A stretch of 64,000 bases of DNA from DASPGQ01 sp035457705 (lineage in GTDB: Bacteria > Acidobacteriota > Vicinamibacteria > Marinacidobacterales > SMYC01). Shown piece by piece: positions 40,431-49,846 of this stretch. Below the pieces are notes generated by a model. That model did not search any database and had not been told where the DNA came from. It saw only the letters and a list, made by a program, of their open reading frames with translations. The stretch covers positions 1-64,000 of the forward strand of contig DATIBD010000002.1 of the NCBI GenBank assembly GCA_035457705.1, written 5' to 3'. The position numbers were made by a program, and so were the translations under genes. Every line of letters begins with the position of its first letter. Position 1 is the first letter of the stretch.

Positions 40431-41324
40431 ATGACGAACGAGATCCAACGTCTAAAAACGAACGTTCGTGCTTTTATCGCCAAACTCTGCTTGAGACCGA
40501 TCTCCAGGCTCGCTCCCGATCTCGCCGCTCATTGGCTGGAACGCCTCTTCCTCGCGACCCGACGCCACCGGGTACCCGATCGCGAGGCTCGGTGGCTGGC
40601 CTCGGCGGAGCGGTCGAGGTTCCGAAGTCGAGGATTGGACCTCGCCACCTGGACCTGGGGAGACGGGCCTGCCGTCCTTCTCGCGCATGGATGGGAGGGC
40701 CGCGGCTCACAACTCGGTGCGTTCGTCGAGCCGCTCGTCCGCGCGGGTTTTCGGGTCGTCACCTTCGACGCGCCGGGACATGGAGCCTCCCCCCTAAGTC
40801 AATCCTCGCTCGTCGAGATGGCGGACGCCGTCGTCGACGCCGCGACGCACTTAGGTCCTTTTGCTGGCGTCATCGCGCATTCGGCCGGTGCCGCGGCGAC
40901 GACGATTGCGCTGGACCGCGGTGCCACCGTCGGGCGGGCGGTCTTCATCGCCCCGCCGACCGACCTCGGCGCGTTCTTGAGATACGTTGCCGACCACCTG
41001 GGCCTCCACGAAGGAGTCGCAGACCGGACGCAGCGGCGAATCGAGAACCGTTTCGGCGTGAGTTGGGACTCTCTTCGGCTCGACGAAATCGCCCCCAGGA
41101 TGATGACTCCGATTCTCGTGATCCACGATCGCGACGATCGGGAGGTCGGGCTCGAGAATGGTCTGCGCCTCGCCGACCTGTGGCCCGAAGCGGAGCTCGT
41201 GGTCACGTCCGGGCTCGGGCATCGACGCATCCTGAGGGCCGACGAGGTGATCGCGCGGGCGACGGAATTTCTGGAGAAGACGCGCGTGGATCCGTTCGTT
41301 GCCTCGAGCCTGTCGCTCGCCTAG
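40431..41324 (+). CDS. Alpha/beta hydrolase co-transcribed with the TetR repressor
   Basis: 297 residues. VLLAHGWEGRGSQLGAFVEP (oxyanion region), VTFDAPGHGASPLSQSS, nucleophile elbow GVIAHSAGAAATTIAL with Ser in HSAG, acid in IHDRDDREVG, terminal His in SGLGHRRILRADEV. Catalytic triad present. Start ATG 40431 after GGAGCATCCTTC; a longer frame upstream overlaps the tetR gene. Substrate unknown. A second palindrome (ACGAACGTTCGT, 40458-40469) close to the start shares a 10-bp core with the operator upstream. Confidence 0.88.
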   Translation: MTNEIQRLKTNVRAFIAKLCLRPISRLAPDLAAHWLERLFLATRRHRVPDREARWLASAERSRFRSRGLDLATWTWGDGPAVLLAHGWEGRGSQLGAFVEPLVRAGFRVVTFDAPGHGASPLSQSSLVEMADAVVDAATHLGPFAGVIAHSAGAAATTIALDRGATVGRAVFIAPPTDLGAFLRYVADHLGLHEGVADRTQRRIENRFGVSWDSLRLDEIAPRMMTPILVIHDRDDREVGLENGLRLADLWPEAELVVTSGLGHRRILRADEVIARATEFLEKTRVDPFVASSLSLA

Positions 41325-41422
41325 TTCGCCGCTTGAGGCGGCCGACCCCCATCCCGGGTGCTGTGTGCTACATTCGGCGCCGTGAGCGGTCGCACTCGCA
41401 GGCTCGCGTCGCGGATCGCCCG

Positions 41423-41503
41423 ATGACGGCGCGGAAACCTCGACGTATCGTCGTCGCGGGAAGTGCCAACGTCGATCTCACGACCTTCACCGATTCGATG
41501 TTC
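41423..41503 (+). pseudogene. N-terminal fragment of a ribokinase/PfkB-family sugar kinase
   Basis: ATG 41423 opens KPRRIVVAGSANVDLTTFTD, the unmistakable start of ribokinase-type kinases (IVVVGSANxDL). After about 27 codons the similarity ends and no downstream PfkB motif (GG..N, DTxGAGD) exists before the next gene. So a 5' fragment has been left by a deletion. The frame continues to 41647 without recognisable content, overlapping the next gene. Confidence 0.6.
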
Positions 41504-41619
41504 CAGCTGTCGGAGATCGATGCGATAAAGCACGCCAGCCTAAACGCGCTATCGACCACGTCGGTGGGTACGCACAAGTCGTTCGTGAGACGAAGCCGCT
41601 GCGAGAAGGAGTGGAAGCA

Positions 41620-43509
41620 ATGCGTGAGACGGCAAGAAAACTCTTGAACCGGGAGATCGGACGGCGGGCCTTCATCGGCCAGCTCACCGCGCTCGGCGTC
41701 GCGCCGAAGGCGGCGGGCCTGCTCGCGCGCTCGGCCGAGCCGGTGTCGGGAAGTCGCATCGTCGAGAACCTCACCGGGGGCGAAGTCATGGCCGAGCTCT
41801 TGGCAGACTGGAAGGTGCCGTACGTTTTCGGCCTCGGAGGCTCCGAAGAGGTGGGTTTTCTCGACGCCCTCGTGGATCGCCTATCGCTCCAATACGTGCA
41901 CGGTCTTCACGAGGCTTCGGTCATGGCGATGGCGGACGGCTATGCGCGGGCCACCGGCGACGTCCCCATCATGAACCTTCATTCGGTGGCGGGTGCCGGC
42001 TACGCGCTCGCTCCGATGGTGAACGCCTTCAAGGACTACTCTCCGGTAGTCGTCACCGTGGGCCGCCAGTCCACCGAGATTCGAGGAACGAATGCGTTTC
42101 TCGAGTCGGTCAATCTCCACGAGCTTCCCCGCGAGTACACGCAGTGGAGCTGGGACGTGATGAACGCCGAGACCATCCCCGAGGTGGTTCGGCGCGCCTT
42201 CGTACTCGCCGAGATGCCGCCCGGCGGACCGACCTTCGTTACTTTCTCGAAAGACATGTGGGAAGAGCGCGTTCCCCGCGCCGAGATCCTGCCGCGCTCC
42301 CGTTCCCGTCTGGTCACCGACGTCCCACCCGATGCCGCCGAGGTCGAGCGCATCGCCGACCTGCTCGTCGAGGCCGAATTCCCGGTGGTTGCCGTCGGAA
42401 AAGAAGGGGCGCGCATGGACCCGAGCGAGCCTCTGATGGAGCTGGCCGAACGGCTGGGGATGGCCGTTTTCCAGGACATCTATATGAGCCATACACCGAT
42501 GATCTTCCCCTCGAGCCATCCCCACTTCTGTGGCATGTTTCGAGACGACCCGGAATTTCCCGAACGGCTCGACGTTTTCTGGGCGCTGGGCGGTACGATG
42601 TTTGGATTCGGTTCCCTTCCGGCCGAGCCCGCCGTTCCCCGCGAAGCGAGAGTCATCCACACGGGGCTTGCACCCGAGGTGGGACGGACCTATCCCGTCG
42701 ACGTCGGCGTCATCGCAGGTGTTCGCGCCACCGTGGCGAGCGTGCTCGAGGAGGTTCGCCTACGGGATTTGTCGAAGACCGCTATCGAAGATCGTCGCGA
42801 ACGCGTCCGGGCCTATCATCACTTCTGGCGCGCCCGTCTGGACGAGCAGGCGCGACGCGTCTGGGATCAGTCGCCTATCTCCAACGAGCGCCTCATGGTG
42901 GAGCTGAACCGTCGGGTGGCGCCGGACGCTCTCGTCGTGAGTGAGCTCGTCACTTCGGAGCCGTACGTCCCGTACTATCTGGACATCGCTCACGACCGTA
43001 GCCAGCGGCGCCGCAATCTCGCGACGAGCGGCGGGGTCCTCGGCTGGGGTGTACCCGCGGCGATCGGGGCCCACATCGGTGTTCAGGACCGCGAGGTCTG
43101 GGCTCTCGTCGGTGACGGGGCCTTCCAGTTCGGGGTGCAGTCGCTGTGGACGGCGGCGCGCTACGAAGTTCCCGTCGGCGTGGTCATCTGGAAAAACGGC
43201 CAGTACCAGGCGAATCGCCGCTTCCTGCACGCCTACGGTGGCCGCGCCGCCGAGACGGGAAAATACATCGGCGTGAACCTCGGCTCACCCGAGATCGATT
43301 CCATCGCTCTCGCCAAAGGCTACGGCGTCGAAGGAGAGCGGGTGGACGAGGCCGAGACTCTGGGCGCCGCTCTGGACCGTTGCCAGCGGGCCATGCACGA
43401 AGGCCGCCCCTACGTCGTCGAGGTCGCGGTCGAGCGCCGCTTCGGAGGGGCGGAGTCGAGCTGGTACGATTTCTTCTCCGTGGCGAAACGCGAGCCGCGC
43501 CGAAGCTGA
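41620..43509 (+). CDS. Thiamine-diphosphate enzyme (decarboxylase/acetolactate-synthase fold) with Tat-like N-terminus
   Basis: 629 residues. Residues about 12-40 (IGRRAFIGQLTALGVAPKAA) resemble a twin-arginine signal (RRxFI), which would be unusual for this enzyme class. The fold is complete: TPP N-domain with the catalytic Glu in LHEASVMAMADGYARATGDV; a central domain (VVAVGKEGARMDPSEPLMEL); and the C-domain with the ThDP/Mg motif GDGAFQFGVQSLWTA ... IWKNGQY (GDG-x26-N). It resembles benzoylformate decarboxylase-like enzymes rather than true acetolactate synthases; the reaction cannot be named. The start ATG 41620 follows AAGGAG. Downstream is a hairpin repeat. Confidence 0.85.
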   Translation: MRETARKLLNREIGRRAFIGQLTALGVAPKAAGLLARSAEPVSGSRIVENLTGGEVMAELLADWKVPYVFGLGGSEEVGFLDALVDRLSLQYVHGLHEASVMAMADGYARATGDVPIMNLHSVAGAGYALAPMVNAFKDYSPVVVTVGRQSTEIRGTNAFLESVNLHELPREYTQWSWDVMNAETIPEVVRRAFVLAEMPPGGPTFVTFSKDMWEERVPRAEILPRSRSRLVTDVPPDAAEVERIADLLVEAEFPVVAVGKEGARMDPSEPLMELAERLGMAVFQDIYMSHTPMIFPSSHPHFCGMFRDDPEFPERLDVFWALGGTMFGFGSLPAEPAVPREARVIHTGLAPEVGRTYPVDVGVIAGVRATVASVLEEVRLRDLSKTAIEDRRERVRAYHHFWRARLDEQARRVWDQSPISNERLMVELNRRVAPDALVVSELVTSEPYVPYYLDIAHDRSQRRRNLATSGGVLGWGVPAAIGAHIGVQDREVWALVGDGAFQFGVQSLWTAARYEVPVGVVIWKNGQYQANRRFLHAYGGRAAETGKYIGVNLGSPEIDSIALAKGYGVEGERVDEAETLGAALDRCQRAMHEGRPYVVEVAVERRFGGAESSWYDFFSVAKREPRRS

Positions 43510-43516
43510 TCGGAAA

Positions 43517-43646
43517 AGCAGGGTGATGAAAAACTTAATCCCACCCTGCGCGAGCGGAGCGAGCCCGGCGCGCCTGCCGCGCCGTAAGCAGCTCGAGCCG
43601 TGGCGGCTCGATCGATTGCGGGTCCCGCCACGGCATTGAGTACTAG
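43517..43646 (-). repeat. Dispersed three-hairpin repeat, copy 6 (type A)
   Basis: Best example of the structure: arms GCAGGGTG and CCACCCTGC (43518-43549), middle hairpin GGCGCG-CCTGC-CGCGCC, and GCCGTGGCGG (43597-43606) with CCGCCACGGC (43625-43634). Orientation opposite to copies 2-5. It lies between two convergent genes. Confidence 0.9.
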
Positions 43647-43656
43647 AGAAGCCGCG

Positions 43657-45219
43657 CTAGCGATCGTCGGTCGACGCCAGGAATTGCTCGGCCTCCCGAT
43701 ATCCGGGAAGCTCCGCGTGGCCGTTCCAGATCTCACGTAGCTTGGCGTAACGCTCGCCGGCTTTGTTGCGATCGCCTGCCGCGGCATGGGCACGCGCCGC
43801 GCCCAGTAGCGAACGGGCGCGATTCGGCATGCGGAGAAGCGACTCCTCGAAACTCTCGGCGGCTTCCTTGGGCTGCCCGATCTCGAGAAGCACTTCACCG
43901 AGAAGCTCGTGAGAGGGTTTGGTCGGGTAGGCTGCGCCGTTCGGTGGCCGCATCGTCTCTTCGATCGCGACCGCGTCTCGGAGCTGCTTCACCGCTAGAT
44001 CCTTCTCTTCTCGAGCGAGTGCGACGAGCGCCTGTAGCTCTTGATGCATGACACGAGTGGCCTTCTGTTCTTGAGAGCCTTCCTTGGTCGAGCTCGTTTT
44101 CTCGGCGAGCCGTTTCACCATGTCCTCGGCCGTAGCTAGATCTCCGGTACGGACGGCGCTCATCCCGTTCGCAAGAAGCTCCTCTTCCGTGGCGTCCTCG
44201 GGCATCGGCTGCACCTTCCACTCCTCGGTCTCGATGATGTAGCGGGCCCGAGCCTCAGCGAGCCCCGACCTCGCTCGGTCTTGGCCCTCCATCTCGACCA
44301 TCTCCTGGAACCGGGTGATCGCATTGCGCGCTTCGGCGTAATCGCCCTTCTGAAGAAATCCGTACTGTCCCCAATCGAGGGAGTGCGCCATGTCGCCCAT
44401 GCTGTCCTCGGGTTGCCACAGACCGCTCGCGACCCGGTGAGCCCGCATGTTCTGGTGCGCGACCTTGTCCCAGATCCCATGCTGGATGAAGATGTGAGTG
44501 GGCATGTGGATCGCGTGGGACACGGCGGGGGCGATGGCCGCGTACGCATCCGCCGCCCGAAGGGCCAGGGGCGCGTGAATGGGATCGTCGAACGAGTGAA
44601 TGATGTAGTGGGCGGCACCCGGATGCTTGGGATTGCGGTTGAAGACATCCATCGCGAGAGCTCCCGCCCTCACTTCGAGACGAAACGTCTCGTCCTCGAG
44701 AGCGCGCGCGGCGCTCAGGAGGGAAACGGCGTAGAACGTGATCACTTCGTCGTCGTCCGGGTAGGCACGGTGGAGCTGTCCCATCGCATCCTTGTAAGCA
44801 ACGCGTCGGGCCCGCCAGTCATCGCCCTCGGCCCAGAGGTCTTCGACGGCGGACAGGAACCCTTTCTCGCGCTCGGTGGGTGCTTTGGCAAGACGGGCCT
44901 CCCTCGTGGGCCCGAGACGCTTCAATACCTCACGTGGCGAGTCGCCGTCCTGCTCGGGGGCGAGCGGATGGTTGTAGCAGAGCGACTCACCCCAGTAGGC
45001 CAGGGCGAAGTCCGGCTCGGTGTTCTGGGCGGCTTGAAACTCGGTGATAGCCTGCTTCCAGCCAAAGCTGTGGAGGATGGCGACGCCCCGAAGAAAATGC
45101 TTTTGCGCTTCCGGTGTCGCCGACGTCTCGAAGTCGAGGTTCCCTACCTGCTCGAGCTGGGCCGACACGGGCCCGACGACGAGACAAGCGAACATCGCGA
45201 AAGCGATTCGACGAAGCAT
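43657..45219 (-). CDS. Exported TPR-repeat protein
   Basis: 520 residues. Signal peptide MLRRIAFAMFACLVVGPVSA, preceded by GGAGGACGGTCG, which decides the start (an in-frame upstream ATG is not used). The rest is TPR-like helices: WKQAITEFQAAQNTEPDFAL, AAHYIIHSFDDPIHAPLAL, GDYAEARNAITRFQEMVEM, GEVLLEIGQPKEAAESFEES. HIFIQHGIWDKVAHQNMRAH is an odd His-rich insert that recurs in a family of secreted TPR proteins. Function unknown, probably scaffold in the periplasm. Confidence 0.85.
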   Translation of the reverse strand: MLRRIAFAMFACLVVGPVSAQLEQVGNLDFETSATPEAQKHFLRGVAILHSFGWKQAITEFQAAQNTEPDFALAYWGESLCYNHPLAPEQDGDSPREVLKRLGPTREARLAKAPTEREKGFLSAVEDLWAEGDDWRARRVAYKDAMGQLHRAYPDDDEVITFYAVSLLSAARALEDETFRLEVRAGALAMDVFNRNPKHPGAAHYIIHSFDDPIHAPLALRAADAYAAIAPAVSHAIHMPTHIFIQHGIWDKVAHQNMRAHRVASGLWQPEDSMGDMAHSLDWGQYGFLQKGDYAEARNAITRFQEMVEMEGQDRARSGLAEARARYIIETEEWKVQPMPEDATEEELLANGMSAVRTGDLATAEDMVKRLAEKTSSTKEGSQEQKATRVMHQELQALVALAREEKDLAVKQLRDAVAIEETMRPPNGAAYPTKPSHELLGEVLLEIGQPKEAAESFEESLLRMPNRARSLLGAARAHAAAGDRNKAGERYAKLREIWNGHAELPGYREAEQFLASTDDR

Positions 45220-45328
45220 CGACCGTCCTCCTTCTGCCCGCCTCTTTTCGGGCCGGGCACCCACACTTTGCCGCGATCCTATCGCGAAGGACGGCGTGAG
45301 ACCAGCAGCGAATCGCGGCAGGGTGGCC

Positions 45329-45353
45329 CGGGACGGCTCTCATGGCCGTCCCG
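45329..45353. terminator. Hairpin between the TPR gene and the glyoxalase-fold gene
   Basis: CGGGACGGC and GGCCGTCCCG pair around CTCTCAT-like loop. No T-run in either direction, but position in the gap of two same-strand genes suggests an RNA structure or weak terminator. Confidence 0.35.
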
Positions 45354-45368
45354 AGCTGCGAAAAAACC

Positions 45369-46148
45369 TTACCCCTTCGTGTGGTGGATGGCGAAGGCGG
45401 CTCCTTGCGGATCCAGGCACTGTGCGATGAAGTCGCCGCCGGGAACCTCCATCGGGCCGTTGAGAACCTGGCCGCCGAGCTGTTTCACCGTCTCGACCCC
45501 CTTGTGTACATCCTTGACTCTCGCGTAATAGAGCCAGGCCGGGGGCCCAGGCATCTCGTCGGGCTTCCTGAAGATGCCCCCGAGCGGGAATTCGCCCCCC
45601 TTCTGCTTGTACATCTGGTACATGCCCGCCTCGCCCATGTCCATGGCCTCGGTCTTCTCCCAGCCAAAAAGCTTTTGGTAGAAGGAGAAAGCGGAATCGG
45701 GCTTCGTCGTTGCGAGCTCGTGCCAGGAGAACTCACCGAGCTTCGCCGGCGACGCCTCTCTGGGCGAGTCGCCCGCAGGGGCGTAAATGGCGATGAGGGC
45801 GCCCTGCGGGTCGGTAAAGACGCCGAAGCGGCCGACCTCGGGGATGTCGGTCGCGGGAACTTTGATTTTCGCGCCGAGCTCTTTGGCTTTGGCCAGTCTC
45901 TCGTCGACATCGGACGTGAGGACATAGGCAAGCCAATGCGGCGGGGCCCCGGCCTTTCTCGCGTCCTCTGGCAGGGCGTTCACACCTCCTATCGGGGTTC
46001 CGCCAACCGTCCACATCGTGTACGGCTGTCCTCCGAACTCCTGTGTCACCGTTCCCCAACCGACGAGCTTCTTATAGAAGGACTGCGCGGCACCGGGGTC
46101 CGTCGTCATGAGGTCGTACCAACAAAAGCGTCCCAGATCTGCGGACAT
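45369..46148 (-). CDS. Two-domain VOC (glyoxalase/bleomycin-resistance fold) protein
   Basis: 259 residues made of two similar VOC domains: residues about 5-125 (FCWYDLMTTDPGAAQSFYKK ... FTDPQGALIAIYAP) and 135-255 (FSWHELATTKPDSAFSFYQK ... CLDPQGAAFAIHHTKG). Both keep the His/Glu-like positions of a metal site only partly. The family includes dioxygenases, glyoxalases and antibiotic-binding proteins; the substrate is unknown. Divergent from the M16 pair across 121 bp. Confidence 0.88.
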   Translation of the reverse strand: MSADLGRFCWYDLMTTDPGAAQSFYKKLVGWGTVTQEFGGQPYTMWTVGGTPIGGVNALPEDARKAGAPPHWLAYVLTSDVDERLAKAKELGAKIKVPATDIPEVGRFGVFTDPQGALIAIYAPAGDSPREASPAKLGEFSWHELATTKPDSAFSFYQKLFGWEKTEAMDMGEAGMYQMYKQKGGEFPLGGIFRKPDEMPGPPAWLYYARVKDVHKGVETVKQLGGQVLNGPMEVPGGDFIAQCLDPQGAAFAIHHTKG

Positions 46149-46269
46149 AAATGGCTCCTTTCTCCGAGCTCACCGGTATCATGCCTCAAAAGCCGGAAGT
46201 TCGCCGGGCGACGGCACACCAGGCGCGATGGAGCGCGAGTTCCAGTGGGGAGTGAGCTACACTCTCGCC

Positions 46270-47757
46270 ATGAGACGAGGCGTTTTCATCGCTCTTGCCA
46301 TCGGAACGTTCTGTCCGCTTTACGGGCAGGATCTCGCCACCTTCGAGAAGTCGGTCACCGAGCATCGGCTCGAGAACGGTATGAGGTTCCTCATCGTCGA
46401 GCGCCGGGACGTTCCCGTCGTTTCGTTTCACCTCTACGCAGACGTCGGCTCGGTCGACGAGGAGCTCGGCATCACCGGAATGGCGCACATGTTCGAGCAC
46501 ATGGCGTTCAAGGGAACGACGACGATCGGAACCAGAGACTACGAGAGGGAGCAGGCAGCTCTCGACGCGGTGGACGAAGCGAACGCGCGCTTGCGCGAGG
46601 CGCGACTCTCGGGAGCCTCGCCCGAGCGAATCGAGAAGCTCGAGCGTGCCTTCGAGCAGGCTCAGGCGGATGCCGCCGAGTACAGCGCGAGTGACGAGCT
46701 CACGCAGGTCATCGAGCGCGCCGGGGGGGCGGGGCTCAACGCGACGACCTCTAACGACGCCACGCGATATTTCGTGAGTCTTCCCTCTAACAAATCAGAG
46801 CTTTGGTTCTCGCTCGAATCGGCCCGTTTTCTCGATCCCGTACTGCGTGAGTTCTACAAGGAGCGGGACGTGGTCATCGAGGAACGGCGCATGCGGGTCG
46901 AAAGCCAGCCGATTGGAAAACTCCTCGAGGATTTTCTTTCCGTCGCCTACCTGGCGCACCCCTACGGGCGGCAGGCGATCGGCTGGCGGTCGGACCTGGA
47001 GAATTTGACGCGACATCAGGCGGAGCTCTTTTTCGAAAAGCACTACACACCATCCGACCTGATCGCGGTCGTGGTCGGAGACGTCGAACCGGCTGTCGCG
47101 GTCGATTGGGCCGAGACCTACTTTGGCCGCATTCCCGAGCGGCCGGCAGCCGATCCGATCTGGACGGTGGAGCCGCCTCAGCAAGGCGAGCGGCGCACCA
47201 CGGTCTATGCCGAGAGCCAGCCGGTTTTGCTCATCGGTTACCACAAACCGGCCCTGCTCCATCCCGACGACGCCGTCTTCGACGCGGTTCAGGATGTGTT
47301 GTCGGGGGGACGGACCTCGCGACTTTACCGCAGCCTGGTTCAGGACAAGAGGATTTCGGCCGGAGCGGGCGGGTTTCCAGGGTTTCCGGGCAACAAGTAC
47401 CCGAACCTCTTCTTGTTCTTTTCCTTTCCGGCTCCAGGCCATACCAACGGGGAGAACGAAGAGGCCATGCTCGCGGAGATCGAGCTCTTGAAAGAGGAGC
47501 TCGTGAGCGAGGAGGAGCTGTCCCGCGTGAAGGCAAGGGCACGGGCTAATCTCATCGACGATCTCGATGGCAACTCAGGTCTCGCCGGCCAGCTCGCTGC
47601 CTACGAAGTCCTGACGGGCGACTGGCGGAACCTGTTCAAGAGCATCGAAGCGATCGATCGCGTGACGAGAGAGGATATCCAGAGGGTCGCGCGCGAGTAC
47701 TTTACCCCGAGGAATCGTACTGTCGGTTATCTTTTGCCCGACGAGGAGGTTCGATGA
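46270..47757 (+). CDS. M16-family zinc metallopeptidase, active-type subunit
   Basis: 495 residues. Signal-like N-terminus MRRGVFIALAIGTFCPLYG. Inverzincin motif HMFEH (about residue 74) preceded by GITGMA, with the downstream glutamate ligand in the KLERAFEQAQADAAEY-type helix region; the enzyme is the catalytic partner. Two M16 folds (VTEHRLENGMRFLIVERRDV; YGRQAIGWRSDLENLTRHQA). The ATG 46270 lies 6 nt after TACACT, so the message may be leaderless; longer frame upstream has no support. Its stop overlaps the partner gene start (ATGATGA). Exported peptide degradation is likely. Confidence 0.9.
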   Translation: MRRGVFIALAIGTFCPLYGQDLATFEKSVTEHRLENGMRFLIVERRDVPVVSFHLYADVGSVDEELGITGMAHMFEHMAFKGTTTIGTRDYEREQAALDAVDEANARLREARLSGASPERIEKLERAFEQAQADAAEYSASDELTQVIERAGGAGLNATTSNDATRYFVSLPSNKSELWFSLESARFLDPVLREFYKERDVVIEERRMRVESQPIGKLLEDFLSVAYLAHPYGRQAIGWRSDLENLTRHQAELFFEKHYTPSDLIAVVVGDVEPAVAVDWAETYFGRIPERPAADPIWTVEPPQQGERRTTVYAESQPVLLIGYHKPALLHPDDAVFDAVQDVLSGGRTSRLYRSLVQDKRISAGAGGFPGFPGNKYPNLFLFFSFPAPGHTNGENEEAMLAEIELLKEELVSEEELSRVKARARANLIDDLDGNSGLAGQLAAYEVLTGDWRNLFKSIEAIDRVTREDIQRVAREYFTPRNRTVGYLLPDEEVR

Positions 47758-49844
47758 TGATTCGCGTCGTGCTCCTCACGTCGGTGCTCGGAGTCTTTGC
47801 CACCTCGTCCGCTTCCGCCCAGAAGTACTACAAGGACCTGGTTTATCCGCCGCTCGCCGAGCTCCAGGTGCCCGAAGTCACGCGGGTCGAGCTCGCGAAC
47901 GGTTTGCGCCTCTACCTCGTCGAGGACCACTCGCTTCCAAAGGTCGAGGGAATGGCACTGATCCAGACGGGCTCGCGGCTCGAGCCGGCAACCAAGGTCG
48001 GCCTCGGGAGCATCGTGGGGCAGGTATTGCGGACCGGCGGCTCGGTGAATCGGTCCGGAGAAGAGATCGACAGGCTCCTAGAGAACGTCGGCTCGGTCAT
48101 CGAGACCGGCGTCGGCACGACCTCCGGAAGCGCCACCCTTTTTGCGCTTTCCGAGCATGTTCCGCTCGTCGTCGCGATCCTGGCCGACGTGCTGCGCGAT
48201 CCGGCCTTTCCCGAGGACAAGATCGAGCTGGCGAAAGTGCAAGAACGAACGGCGATTGCTCGTCGCAACGACGATGTCGCCGGAATCGCCAGTCGGGAGT
48301 TTCAGAAGGTTCTTTACGGCGGCGAGAGCCCTTACGCGCGCACCACCGAGTACGCGACGATCGAGTCGATATCTCGTGACGACTTGCTCGACTTCCATCG
48401 CAATTACTTCCTGCCGAATCGCATCCAGCTCGGTCTGTGGGGTGACTTCGAGACCTCGGATGTGCAGGCGCTGGTCGAGCGGCACTTCGGCTCATGGGAA
48501 CGTGGCCCGTCGCCGGAGGCGGCTCTCCCGGAAGCGCCCCGCCCGACCCAGGGCAGGGTCTACTACATCTCCAAGGAAGACGTAAACCAGACGAACCTCC
48601 GCATCGGCCACCTCGGAGGCCGCTACGACGATCCCGATTACTTCGCTCTGACCGTCATGTCGGAAATCCTTGGCGGCGGTTTCTCCTCGCGCCTGTTCCA
48701 GAGTGTTCGCAGGCAAAGCGGCCTCGCCTACCGGGTGGGAGCCTCCTGGGACGCATCGTTCGACTACCCTGGGACTTTCACCGTCGCCAGCAGTACGAAA
48801 TCCGAGAGCACCGTCGAGACCATCGAGGCGATTCTGGACGAGATCGAGCGGATCGTCGCGGAGCCCGTTTCCGAGGAGGAGCTCCGCATCGCGAAGGAGA
48901 GTCTCCTCAACTCCTTCGTATTCAACTTCGCGAGCCGGGGAGCCATCGTGCGCAGGCTCATGACGTACGACTATTACGGTTATCCCAGTGATTTCCTCCG
49001 GAAATACCAAGAAAGCATCGGCCGGGTGAGCGTCGACGACGTTCATCGTGTCGCGAGAAACCGTTTGAATGTCGGTGCGTTGCACGTTCTCGCCGTTGGA
49101 CGCGAAGAAGACTTCGACGCTCCTCTGTCTACTCTGGGAGAAGTCGTCACCCTCGACATCACGATTCCCGAGCCCCCCGCCATGGAGGCTCCGCCACCAA
49201 CCGAGGAGGCGCTCGCGAAGGGAAGAGAGATCCTCCGAAAGTTCGTCGCTTCGGTGGACGAGAGCGCTGGCCGACTCGGTGGGTTCAGCCTCTCGGGAGA
49301 GACCGTGCTGAAGACGCCCCAGGGAGATCTGCCCGCACGGTTCGAGATCCAATTCCGAGCGCCCGAACGCTACCGTGAATTGGCGGTGCTCCCCTTTGGC
49401 GAGATGGAGACCGTGCTCGACGGTCCGAACGGGTGGGCGTCGACGCCTCGCGGTGTTCAGGAGCTGGGTGAAGATCAGAAGCGACGCACCCGCGAGGGCA
49501 TCTATCGACACTACCCCGGCCTCTTGTGGGCCGCGGCATCGGGAAAGGTGGAGGCCCAATCGCTCGCGGATGACGCGGTCCTGCTCCGTATTGGGGAAAT
49601 GGCGATGCGCGGACGGTTCGACCGAGCCACCGGTCGTCTCTTCGAGCTATCTCTTCCCGGGACCAACCTGCAGGGAGCCCCGGTCACCGAGAAGCGCGAG
49701 TTCTCGCGTTATGACGAGAGAGGTTTTCCGATCGAGGTGCGCGTCTTCCACGACGGGGCTCTCGCGGCGGAAACCCGAATCGATTCGACCGCGATCGATC
49801 CCGATACCCCCGAAGAGCTCTTTCGAAAGCCGGAAGGAAGGTAG
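47754..49844 (+). CDS. M16-family peptidase, non-catalytic partner subunit
   Basis: 696 residues. Signal peptide (MMIRVVLLTSVLGVFATSSA), then an M16 domain without HxxEH, so it lacks the zinc site. The substrate-binding R/Y pair of such partners is present in RRQSGLAYRVGASWD. A second M16 half and a C-terminal domain (about 520-690, FSLSGETVLKTPQGDLPARF) of unknown fold. In other bacteria an active and an inactive M16 protein form one heterodimeric protease; 4-nt gene overlap fits that. Confidence 0.9.
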   Translation: MMIRVVLLTSVLGVFATSSASAQKYYKDLVYPPLAELQVPEVTRVELANGLRLYLVEDHSLPKVEGMALIQTGSRLEPATKVGLGSIVGQVLRTGGSVNRSGEEIDRLLENVGSVIETGVGTTSGSATLFALSEHVPLVVAILADVLRDPAFPEDKIELAKVQERTAIARRNDDVAGIASREFQKVLYGGESPYARTTEYATIESISRDDLLDFHRNYFLPNRIQLGLWGDFETSDVQALVERHFGSWERGPSPEAALPEAPRPTQGRVYYISKEDVNQTNLRIGHLGGRYDDPDYFALTVMSEILGGGFSSRLFQSVRRQSGLAYRVGASWDASFDYPGTFTVASSTKSESTVETIEAILDEIERIVAEPVSEEELRIAKESLLNSFVFNFASRGAIVRRLMTYDYYGYPSDFLRKYQESIGRVSVDDVHRVARNRLNVGALHVLAVGREEDFDAPLSTLGEVVTLDITIPEPPAMEAPPPTEEALAKGREILRKFVASVDESAGRLGGFSLSGETVLKTPQGDLPARFEIQFRAPERYRELAVLPFGEMETVLDGPNGWASTPRGVQELGEDQKRRTREGIYRHYPGLLWAAASGKVEAQSLADDAVLLRIGEMAMRGRFDRATGRLFELSLPGTNLQGAPVTEKREFSRYDERGFPIEVRVFHDGALAAETRIDSTAIDPDTPEELFRKPEGR

Positions 49845-49846
49845 CT

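Noticed and set aside
40532..41647. 371-codon plus-strand frame over the hydrolase gene
   Set aside because: Overlaps the real hydrolase frame; only its last part (41423-41503) holds a recognisable ribokinase start.
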